DNA of 64,000 nt. Origin: Spisula solida. Lineage: Eukaryota; Mollusca; Bivalvia; Venerida; Mactridae. The notes under the pieces were generated by a model, which saw only the letters and a list, made by a program, of their open reading frames with translations, had not been told where the DNA came from and searched no databases. Where the stretch lies: the NCBI GenBank assembly GCA_947247005.1, contig OX365953.1, positions 2,547,001-2,611,000 on the forward strand, in the 5' to 3' direction. The position numbers were made by a program, and so were the translations under genes. Below, piece by piece: positions 24,201-36,200 of this stretch. Within the stretch, counting starts at the first letter, position 1. Each line of letters opens with the position of its first letter.

Positions 24201-27200
24201 GTTTTAGATAGCTGTAACTTATGAATATTAAATAAATAAAACAGATATCAAGTAAAACGGTGTTTTTTGCTATTTTTTCAGTGGTTTTACTGGAAAATGA
24301 CCTTGACATTGACCTTTGAAGATTCTGAACAGGGTGTATTTGTAAAGTCATGGGTAATGTCTATAATAATGAATGAAAGTTATTTCATAGAATAGTATCA
24401 TATTCCTGCAATTATCAATTGTTTATGCAGAGCTAGTAATGACAAAAATGGCGGCCATTTTGGACGCCATCTTGGATTTCTCGGAACGCCACCACATTTG
24501 GCAATTTATGCCGGCATTCCCAGATACTACCGACTATACCGAACATTTTGGTATATGACATGTCTTGTTAACAGAGCGGTCCTACCCCAACTTTTTTTCC
24601 CTGAGATTGTCACCCTACCATAACTAGGCTACTGGCTCATAAATCACTACATAATGTTCATAAACTTTAACTGCATTAATAATAGCGAATGGGTAAATTT
24701 GGCAGTGGCTACACATGTGGGTGACATCACTCTCCTCAGTTGTCCAAGGTCTTTGACAATTGTTTTTGCATACCCAACTAAAAAAACTTGAAAAAGTAGT
24801 AAAAAAACCGCGGCCATAGCTAATATAAAAAATTTAAGCATTAGTATGTATTTTTTATAGATTATAGTTTCTTACCATTCTGTGTTTTGGCTAGTCACAT
24901 CACTTGCCTGCTTTCACGTTGGACAATGCTTTTTCATCACGCCTTTCCTTGTGTTTTTCAGATATTACAATGTACAGACAGTCCCCATTTTATTGTGGAC
25001 TGGCTTGTATGGAATAATACTAAAACACATCTAGCACTTTGGGGACAACTAGGTGTAACAGTTATAGAGCTGCCACAAAAGTACGGGAAATTTGCAGAAT
25101 TTGAAGGTGGAAAAGATGTTGTTTCATGCAAGTAAGTGTCCCATTCCCATTTGTTCTTTCTAAAGGTAAGGTTGTTGGTGTTGACACACGGTCACCAGTT
25201 GTGAATTAAGTTCTTTGTTTTAAATTCAGGGGTCCTAAAATTCGGAATAATCCAGAAAACCGGAATTGCTGCATTAGATTTAGAAAGAATGAACTTCTCT
25301 GTAGATTTAATAGAAGTTATATGACGACAAAATTCAAGAATTGACAAAGTAATTCAATTCATGAGTTGAATTTTAACAATAGAACAATGTTTGAAACAGA
25401 GTTTTGGTGTAGGGAAGCTTTGAGATCATGTAAAGGGCTAATTTTAAAGATGTGTTTGTTCAGCCAACTGTACATATACCCTCCGAGGGACAGCGGAAAC
25501 TACTATAAGATGAAAGATCAGGGGTGAAATGTCTTTATGTAGCCAGTTAAATCTTTGAAAGTAGGTGGTTGGTTTGAAATCTTAATTAAAGTAAAACAAG
25601 AAGAAAAGTCTTAAAGAGTAGCCAGCAAGTAATCATGTTCAAATAGCCAGTTGATTATGCAGCATTGCTGTCTACAGGCTCATTCTACACCTCTGAAGAT
25701 ACTATTTCATGGTTATTTTCTACCATTACAGGAGTATACAGATTGGAAGCTACTATTTTTCAAGCAACCAGAATGTGAAACTACTACAGTTGTCATGGCA
25801 CCCGGCTAGTCCTGCTGATAACCATGTTGTGATATTGACATCAGATAATCATATAAGGTAACAAATAAGGGACCATCAACATCCTAGATGAACGAGTGGT
25901 TAGAGTATAGGATGTATAGCTCAGAGACTTTGACATGATCCTGACCTTCAGGCATGAATATATTACAAGGTTCTTGCGTTGAATATATAAATTCATATAG
26001 ATTTGTGTTGGTATTACATTTCAAGCGACTTCATGATACTTTCCGCTTATGAAACATACAACCGAGATTATAAATATAGCCATAAATCAGCTGTTAAATT
26101 ATGCTAATAGAAGGTCGAGAGTCGTGGCAAATTCTCTGGACTAGACATAACTTTCAAATCTCCGAAAATCATAAATTACGGGTTGTTCTATGACTAATAG
26201 CACTTTGTTTGCATTTTAAAAAAGTGACATTTTCATGCGCCAGACATTTGTCTTCAGTCAAAATTATGTCATTTAAGATGAAAAATTTGAGTATGGAAAA
26301 TCTCCTTAATTCCTATCAAGTCGCCACACTACTGAAAAGGGTATGTTGCATGTATGATTTAGGTTACTTAAAGTCTTGTTATGTTCCGGCATATTACACT
26401 CACCAAGTACGTATAAGATGCACGTAATTTACACTAGTACTGCTAACTGGTTAGACACAGTCCTTGAAAATTGATAAGGTGAATTGGCCGCCGTAGGGTA
26501 CTGAAAACTTGTTGTGAACCGAATAAAATATAGACTGTAATACACAATATATACCGTCAGCCATTGTTCTATTTTTAGTATATATGACATCATGGAACCT
26601 GAGACGCCTACACAGGTAATTTCTGTGTATACCGGCGATAACGAACCTTCATATTCCATGTCTCTTACACAAAATGCAATCACCTCAGCACTTGGAGACT
26701 ATGTTACAAGTTTTGATTTTGCACCGACGGCTGTGGAAGTGTGGAGAAAGACGGGTTCTGTTAGAGCGAGTCAGAGTGAGCCACATTCAATATGGCCGAT
26801 ATATTGCGTACGAGGGAATGGAGACGTATTGGTAGCCTTTTCAGATCTTTCGTCCAGGTAATTATTTATCATTTACCAGGGTTCTTACTAGTGGGCAACT
26901 TTGGTGAAATAGTTGCCCTTGGGGTCGTGACTTTGCCCTAGTAGGGGACTAGGGGAGAAGCGAAGACAGCTAAAAACCTTACTTATTGCTAATTTTCTTT
27001 ATAAATCTTTAAAAAATTATATTACAACGTGTTGTCGCGCGCTGTCACATGCTGTGAATTCACATTATTTCTCCTTGAGGGAGAAGTCACTTCTCTCTAA
27101 AATGTTAGGCTAGCTAGAGCCCTTTTTATCTTCGATATTTCGTAAGTTCTTATTTATCAAACTGTCTTCTGCATTTTCGTAATCGGGGCCGTCCTTAAAA

Positions 27201-30200
27201 AAATATTTTTTGCGGTAGCGCTACCTACCCATCCAAATGGCCCCCTACTCAATTTTTTCAGCCCATTTCCTTTTATAACTATATCGACTCAATTGTTTTT
27301 ACTGGTTTCCAAAAAAATATTTATATCCCAACATTCGACCTACCTACCCACCTTAAAAATCTTGGATTGCGTTACCGCAAACAAAACAATTTTTAATGAC
27401 AGCCTGGTCCGTACCTTGAATTTTATCAAACTATCTTCTGCATTTTCGTGCCTGGTCCATAGCTTGAACATATGCCTGTTTGGATTTTTAATTAGCTTAC
27501 ACAACATTGTTTATTTCCCTAATATTTTAGACCAGTAAAGTTACCGCTACAAGGTCCACTGATGATGTACCCACAAGCAGAAGACAACTATGGAACAGAC
27601 GCGTGTGCCATTCTCTGTCTACAATCTAAACCTACTGTGGTTGTCATAGCAACGTGTGATGGGAGGTTGCATCATGGGATCCTTCTACCCAAAGATTCGG
27701 AGCCTGAGGATACAACAATACACGTAGGATTTTTAGAGCTGTCATTGATTTGATCTGAGGCATATGGACAATTCTGATATATTGATGATACAAACAGAAT
27801 ATCTTTGCAGTCTGTTGATCTGTTGGGAACGTTAAAGAAATAAGGTGCTAGGGTATTGCAAATAGATTCCTTAGGTCATTGGCCAATATGGCTAGGAAAT
27901 AACATTTTATATGTCCATTGACTGACTGTAATCAATTGTATTTCTTAAAAAAATGTGAAAAAACTGATTCCAAGGAAGACAGTGGTTCCACTAACTTCCA
28001 AATCTGAAGGGTTATTTGATACTTTTGACTAAATTTACCATTTTATAGGCAAAAGTCCATGATTTAAAGAAAAAATGACCCTTCAAATCAAAATCCTTGA
28101 TGGTCAAAATGTGGCTTTTATGGAAATTTCAAGGACCAAAACCCCTACTCCCGAGTCATATTGATCCCCTGAGAAGACTTGATTCAGATTGTTTGTTACA
28201 ATTTCAGTCAGAATCATCGTACGGAAGTTCGAAGGATTCGTGCCTATATCATGCGCCTGATGAAATGTTGATACACATCAATGAGACGGTAGAGTTAGAG
28301 CTGACACTGACAACACCTCAGATAGAGGGATCTCAGACATGTATAGAAGATATCTATACCTGTCCTATCAGATTGGTTAAAGGTAAGCAAATGTTGACTG
28401 TACTCGGTTCATATTACGTTTCATCAGAGCAGAAATTGCTCTGTCTAATTTTCCTTAGATTGTCCTTGTGTAAGTACAAAAATCTGACTTGCGTAAAATG
28501 GGGCCAGGATAGTTCTAGGACTGGTTATTCAGATTTGACTGTATAGGAGTTTAGATCCGTGTAGGCGACAGTCGTAAAATAAGAACTTTGTCCATAAATA
28601 AGTATATTGCAACCTCTCTATAGTAGCCCTCCCTTGAGAAACAGCCTCTCTTTAGCAACTTGATCATGTTATTTCATTTACACAAGTCAGATTTTTTATA
28701 TTCTGGTACAAAATAACCTCTCTAGAGCAACAACCTCTGTACAGCAACCAAACTTTTAATTTTCCATGGGGTGTTGCTCTACAGAGGTTATTTTGCACCA
28801 AAATATAAAAAAATCTGACTTGGGTAAAATGTGGTTATCTGATCATTGTGTGGCATCTATTGTAGTTTCAAAGTTGTGAATGATAGCAAAGTGTGCCTCC
28901 GTAGCTCAATGGTTAGCGTGTTTGCCTTCTAATCTGGTGACCCGGGTTCAAATACGGGTGGAGGCACTCATATGCCTGTCATATTTCAGCAGAAATCTGA
29001 CTGGCAAATAAATGCTATGCTTGGCAATAATTTTGCCCAGTAACTTTAAGGGACTGCCTCACGTATTGATGTATTGCAAAAATAAAATTAAATTGTCCAA
29101 TATTCATGTAATTTTGATATAGTTGCCTGTATATGCCATATACAACCACATTGACAACAAAAATAACTTGGGGAAACATCAGCAGTAATTTAGCATTTTT
29201 ACACCCAAAATTCTATAGGGTATTCTAACATAGCACGTGAGATTTGCCTTCTTTGCGTATATTGAGCTTACCACATTTTATTACCGCGATAAAATATAGC
29301 TGATTGATGACGTCACGTTTGACGTCATATACTATGACAAATGACGTAACGGTGACGGTAACGTTCCTAGGAAAGAAAGTAGTTTGACGTCAACATGTCT
29401 GGTTGTGCTATAAAAGACAGAGCATTGGCGATGTTAGAATTTAAAATAATAAATAGGAGCTGTGCTTTGTTGTGTTATAACGCACTCGTGATTTAATTAA
29501 TACGCATCCAAACACGTGCAGCCTATATTTTATTACGCAACAAAACATAGCTACATGTTCATTATTTCTTAATTTATACCCTGTAGAATTAGCACTACTA
29601 TCACTTAAATTGCCTGAAATTTGTTTCCATTCGATGAAAATGAATTGCGAAACGAACCGAATATGTCACAGATGTTTCGGCTTAAGTTTGTTGAAGTTAC
29701 AGTTTGATCATGTGTGAATTACATTTTCACAAAGCATTTTGGAAGGAAACTCTGAAATATTTTCGAAAGGAAAAATACAAAGTGCCAAGTATCAAGAGTG
29801 ATTTAAATTGCTTATATGCCATAAATCTTTCATAAAGCAACCACCTGGGGCTTTCTATTACATAAATACTTGGTTAGGTAGGAAATTACGTCATACAAAA
29901 ATTTTAGCCCAATCTGTGAGGCAGCACCTTTAAATAGTCAATCGAAAGTCATCAAATCTCATTAATAATTTATTCATCATTTTCATGCAGAGCTTGCAAT
30001 TTGTACGCTGTTCTTTTTTGTGTCTTTAATGCTCTGGGGACTGTTTTATCAAAGCACTTACGGAAATCGTAAAGTTACGCTCAAATTTAAATTCTTTATA
30101 ATTCTTTTACAGCCACAATGTGGGATACATAGGGTAGTGATACTAATTATGATTCAGTTAATCAACTCCTACAAACCATATCTGTCCTTATTTTACAGTT

Positions 30201-33200
30201 GTTAAAGAATTATAAAGAATTTAAATTTGGACGTAAGTTTACGATTTCCGTAAGTGCTTTGATAAAACATTACCCTGCTGTTTCTGTTAAGTGCTGCCTT
30301 ACCTGTCTGATTTTGTTATAATCTTTGTGTATCAGCAAAGTTGGGGATAATTATGAAAATTTGATTTTTGGTTAATGGATGAATCTGATGATTTATGAGA
30401 GAGCAAGTGCATAGTATGATGGAGTAATTATCACGGCATAGGATTGACAGCTCTTGTTTATTGTAAAGTTAGGTCAGGAAAATACAGTCAAATCTCGTTA
30501 TCCCAAACTCGTTTATATCAAATTTTCCGTAATGTAGAAGTTCATTGCATTGTTTAACATAAGTTATAATTCCTAGAACTGGCCTTGATAATTGTACGGT
30601 CTTTACATTTCCTAAAAATACTGTCCAAGATAGTTGTACAAAGTAACAGTGTTTACAGTACTTTTCCTAAAATTAAAGGCCTGGATAACTGTACTGTGTT
30701 TGTAGTTGTTGTTTTTCCTAAAAATCAAGGCCTAGATAATTGTACTGTGTTAACAGTTGTTTTTCCTAAAATTCAAGGCCTAAATAATTGTGCTGTGTTC
30801 ACAGTTGTTGTATTTCCTAAAATTCAAGGCCTAGATAAGTGTACTGTGTTCACAGTAGTTGTATTTCCTAAAATTCAAGGCCTAGATAATTGTACTGTGT
30901 TCACAGTAGTTGTATTTCCTAAAAATCAAGGCCTAGATAATTGTACTGTGTTCACAGTAGTTGTATTTCCTAAAAATCAAGGCCTAGATAATTGTACTGT
31001 GTTCACAGTAGTTGTATTTCCTAAAAATCAAGGCCTAGATAATTGTACTGTGTTCACAGTTGTTGTATTTCTAAAATTCAAGGCCTAGATAATTGTACTG
31101 TGTTCACAGTAGTTGTATTTCCTAAAAATCAAGGCCTAGATAATTGTACTGTGTTCACAGTAGTTGTATTTCCTAAAATTCAAGGCCTGGATAATTTTAC
31201 TGTGTTCACAGTAGTTGTATTTCCTAAAAATCAAGGCCTAGATAATTGTACTGTGTTCACAGTAGTTGTATTTCCTAAAATTCAAGGCCTGGATAATTTT
31301 ACTGTGTTTACAGTTGTTGTATTTCCTGATAATGTTTTATGAACATTTTTGTACAACTTAGATAAAAGTTGGTAGAAGGTTGATACGTTTCTGACAGAAA
31401 GTACTGTATCTCCAGTGACAAGGTGGCAAAGGTTTCCTTCACTTGTTTTAGGACAAAAATATGTAAAGAAAATGTTGTCAATGTTCCCTCTCTGCGGCAC
31501 GTGTCATTTAAAGTTAGGTGTTAGGAAAGTAAGTAGGAAAATAGTTTTTTACACAAGTAATATTGAAAGTCTTAAACTGAGTTTTTTATGCCCCCGTCTT
31601 TGATGAGGAGGTATATTGCTTCTGTCCGTCTGTTGGTTGGTCAGTAGATCCAATGGTTTCCGTTCAATAACTCAAGAACGCTTTGCCTTACGTTAGAATT
31701 TTCGAACTTTACATGGAGGTTGGTCATCAACAGTTAATTTTGAGGTCAGTAGGTCAAGGTCAGTATGTCTATTGGGCTGTCATGGGGACATACATGTTTT
31801 ACAAACATCTCTTGTTGTTCTGATTTCTAAATAGAAAAATTTATGTAGAGACATTTTAACAGATAAGTTGTAGGGCTGGGAAACAAACCATATCTTATTT
31901 TAGGCCTTATAAAACTTTTATTAGGATATATCAGTGTATAGGTGATCATGACTTTGATGGACATTTTTTGCTTAATTGTCCAAAAACTATTAATGTGATA
32001 AGGTACATGTAAAATTGAGGGAATTTTTATGTACTTGATTTTGAATTCACACTTACAGTAGCTGTCTTAAACAGTGAACAGTTTTTTGGCTAAGAAAACC
32101 AGTAATAATAAACTTAAAGTAATAAGTAGCTGTCTTAAACAGTAAACAGTTTTGGGCTAAGAAAACCAGTAATAATCTGTCAACAAAAAGTTAAAAACAA
32201 GTATTTTATTCTTTGACTGATTTTAGCCAGACATCCTCAATGCTCAAGCGGCGAATGAGTACTTTACATGCAACTTAATGTGTTTCAACAGTTTTGGCCC
32301 GAAGGTGACTGAACAACCAACTGGCGTAAAGCAGTTGAGTTGGTTTCAGGCAAAACCTGTGACCTATTGCACAGAAATATTAAGTGGCATGGACAGAACT
32401 CATTTTCAGCTTGGGAATTGATGTCAAGTGAAATATCTAAATTTAATCATTTTTTGACCCTCATGATTTTCTTACCTGATGGGTCAATTTTGCTTTGAAT
32501 TGTTCACATATATTTTGGCTATCAATTTTAAATGGTAATGTTCAGTTCAAACTTATCCATTGTAGGTTGTATGATTTTATTCTTTGTGAGAAACGCACCT
32601 TTTTGTATCAAAAACCAATCTGTAGTTAGCGTCAATTATCTGTTTTTATTGTGATCTTTCCTTATTTTTTACAACTGCTGGTATTATCAGGTGTCCTACC
32701 ATTCTGGAAAAATCTGGAGATCCAAATTTGCTGCATTAGAAAGAATGATATTTTCTGTATAAAATAAAGTTTTTTGATGAAAAAATCAAAGAATTGATCA
32801 AGTTATGGCTGGGTTCTACAATTCCGGATTAATCCGGATTTACTGCTTTACAAAGAGGAAACTTTTCTGCAGAAAATAAAAGTTATTTGATGAAAAAATT
32901 CAAAGAATTGACAAAGTTATGGCCATTTGAAGTTGCATAAGCTGAATTTTAACAATAGAACAATGTTTGAAGCAGAGTTTGGTTAAGGGAGATGTTCTTA
33001 TGGCACCCAAAGCAGACTGGCGTCTTATTTTCAGGATTGGGCATTACGGCTCAATAGAACCCCTGTTATGGTCATTTGAAGACCTATAATTCGAATGTTT
33101 GAAACTTAATTAATGTAAAGGGATGTGTGTTGATGGCACCTGAAACAGATTTGCGACTCATTTTCAGGATAGGGCATAAGTCTGTGTAGAACCCCTGTAT

Positions 33201-36200
33201 TATGAAAACGGGATTTTAGGGCCAAATATAAGGGAAGCTTCACAAGTTGCCAAATTCGGAATTTAGCAATATTATTAAGAAATTTTATGACCATCCAACT
33301 CATGAGGAAGCAGCAGGTTTAAAGGTGCTGCCGCACAGATTGGACTATAAATGTTTGTATATCTTGATTTTCCAACCTAACCAAATATTGATATAATAGA
33401 AAGCCACTGAATGTTGTTTTATGAAAGATTTGGTGCAAATAAGCAATTTTAACCCCTCTCGATATTGTCCACTGAGTATTTTTTTCTTGAAAAAATGTGC
33501 TAAGTTTCCTTTCAACATGCTTTGTGAATTATGTAATTCACACGTGATCGAACTGTAACATCAACAAACTACAGCGTAAACATCAGTGAGGTATTTGGTT
33601 CGTTCTTCGATTCGTTTTCATCAAACTTGAGCAAATTTCAGGCAATTAAAGTAATAGTAGTGTTAATTCTATAGGGTATTAATACCCTATAGAATTTTTG
33701 ATGTTAAAATACTAAAAAACTCCTAAATGCCGAAGTTTCTCAAGTTATTTTAGATATCAGTGTGGTTGTTTATGGGATATACAGGCAACTATACCAAAAT
33801 TACGCGAATATTTGACAATTTTATTTTATTTTTGCAATACACCAATATGTGAGGCAGTCCCTTTAATACTTGTTGAATAAATAGAGGATATTTGTTGATT
33901 TTGGTGTAAGATGGAATTTTATTTCACCGAGTGATCACAGAAAATCAATATTTTCACGAGGAGTGTAAATTTAATTTTCTGTGATGACGAGTGAAATAAA
34001 ATTGATCTTTCACCAAAAATAACAAATTTTCTGTTTATTATATACCTCAATTTCTCTTAAAATGTGCCGTAATTGGCTTAATTGGAAAAAGTCATGTCAC
34101 GTCGTGAGAATTATGACGTCATGATGACGTAACGCATATTTTAAAGCCCGGCACTGTTGACGTTACGTTTCTTCATGATACTGGAACCATCTTCAAAACA
34201 GTGAAAATAACAAAATGGTAATTTCACTGTTATTTTCACTGAAAAAACTCCATAATCCATTGAAAGCAAATAATAAATCTGAGCTTATGATTAATGTATA
34301 TTTTCACACTTGTTGTTTTCGATTGTATATAACCATACACCGTAAAATCACATATTTTCGTGGGTATTAAATTTCGTGGATTTTGTTAAAAATCCACTTT
34401 CGTGGGTTGAAATTCGTCAATTACAAATAATGGGAGGGTAAACCCATGTTCTGTATACGGGAGGTCAATTAATTGTAGGAATTAGATTTCGTGGTCAAGT
34501 TGAAGAACGAAATCAAAGAAAATTCAACTCCCTCGAAAAATAATGATTTTACAGTAAACTATAAATCCTGTCAATGTTTTATAAAACGTGTTGTCAGATG
34601 CCTAAATCCTCGAAGCAATAAAACTATAATAATTAACGTTTTTTTCTTCATTAATTAACATTCTTTTATAGACACACGTAATTAATATCAATAGCTATAA
34701 CGTTCATGTGTGTCATTAATTTGATATGATTTGCCTTTCCTAAATTCATTTAACCGTGAGCGAGTAAGAACGCCATTATTGTCTGTTGACGTTACCAAAA
34801 TCAACCTCTGAACTCGTAATGACATGTATTAATGTGGTTTATCACATGACTATATAACGAAGTCGCAAGATGTCAGAATCTAACGAAAACAAATCATATT
34901 CAGGGGGGATATATTTGACAACTGTCTCAGTCGCTTGATAGTCGCTTGATATCGGACCCATTTGTCTTAAAGGACAAAATAAAAATGACATGTTCCTACC
35001 TATTATAACTAATTGTTATTATATTATTGTAAATTGCTTTAAGTGTGTCGGCCCTTTGATGAGTTTTTGTTAAGGCTTGGTGTTACACGTATCTCGGATT
35101 TAGAGCAATATGATTGTAACTCTATACATGGTCTTGATACAGCTATTGTTGTTTGAAAGCCGTATTTTGGACTTGTAGGTGATCAGAGGTGGTTTTTGTA
35201 TGATTGATTTATGAATATATCACTTGAAAAGAAAATAGCAAATATTTTTTTCTCATATCATTTGATGTTATATGTGGCATGAATGTTCAGGATCAGAAAA
35301 AAACCTGACTGCGCACTTTGGGAAGGGGTCTGCAGTCTTTTGCAGGGGGATTTAATTCTAAGGGGTTAACTAATAAGAAATTATTTTTATGCCCCTGTAT
35401 CAATAGATAGGCGGCATAAAGTGATCAGTCCCTTAGTGCCCACAAACGGGTACTTAGGTGGCTACTTTTTATGGACAAACCAGTTGAAAATAGTTAAAAC
35501 GAAAGTAGAATTTTCTTTCATATGGCTAAAATTTTCTTTTATGTGGCTAAAATTAGACACATAACTACTCTTCATTCAGTATTGTAGCCACATAAATACT
35601 GCTTCGTTAGAACGTCCGTCTGTCGTCCGTCCAAGGTTTACCCAAATTGACCATTTTGTCTTACATCAATATGGCTCGCTACAAAGCTTTCATACTTACA
35701 TGGATGTTGTATTTAAACACTCTCCACACACCTTGAGGAGGCCGTGGATCATACTTTTCATGTGGGGTCCCCTTCATAAATCAGTCAGAGTGTGTCCCAA
35801 AAGTATACCTCCAGTCTACTGTAAACAAAATTTTCGCCAGAGATTATTTTTCACTATGTTCGTGAAATTGATAAGCTTGCTAAATTTATGTTCCAAAACT
35901 TTAAAAGCAGCGGTAAAACTACAGAAAATAATCAGGGGTTCCATTAAAATGACTTGGGGAGTAGGGGTTTTGATCAAGATCAATAATTTGGTTTGAAGGG
36001 TCGTTTTCTTTAAAAATCATTTTGCTTATAAAAATAAAATGGTCAAATTGAGTCAAAAGTATCAAAATGACCCCCTTTAGTTTCAAAAGCTAGTGGAACC
36101 CCTGATAATTCTTTGTGATATTAAAATATCACTAACATTTCACCTCCAAATAACAAGTTCGCAAAATGTTTACCTCTCAAAAAATATTTTAAATTGTACT

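Larger units (their letters stand above)
15830..24620. mobile_element. Harbinger-like long-TIR transposon (composite, 8.8 kb, non-autonomous)
   Basis: The ends TGGTAGGGTGAC and GTCACCCTACCA are perfect inverted repeats, flanked by TAA at 15827-15829 and 24621-24623. A 3-bp TAA (TWA) duplication is typical of PIF/Harbinger. The inverted homology extends about 730 bp: the left arm is 15830-15968 plus 18139-18755 (split by a LINE) and the right arm is 23893-24620. The core 18756-23892 holds a 42-bp tandem array, a SINE and a dispersed element, and no transposase-like frame. Each arm carries repeated AAGATGGCGTCC/AAAATGGCCGCC motifs. Arm boundaries were read by eye (about 10 bp). Confidence 0.85.
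15266..24961 (+). other. NUP88 intron 1 (9.7 kb)
   Basis: Donor at 15266 and acceptor ending TTTTTCAG at 24961. Almost all of it is explained by two tRNA-like SINE fragments (15480-15829) and the 8.8-kb nested composite at 15830-24620. The remaining 24650-24890 shows no feature. Confidence 0.85.

Noticed and set aside
26209..26427. Extra NUP88 exon in intron 3
   Set aside because: No matching acceptor or donor in phase, and exon 3 to exon 4 already joins in agreement with the family.
28895..28966. tRNA-Arg(TCT) gene
   Set aside because: The acceptor stem pairs, but the D, anticodon and T stems contain mismatches, and the same sequence with a common body occurs elsewhere, so it is a SINE head.
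30585..31342. Open frames of 167 and 99 codons
   Set aside because: They arise from the 51-bp period in NUP88 intron 6; units differ without regard to codon position as far as I can see.
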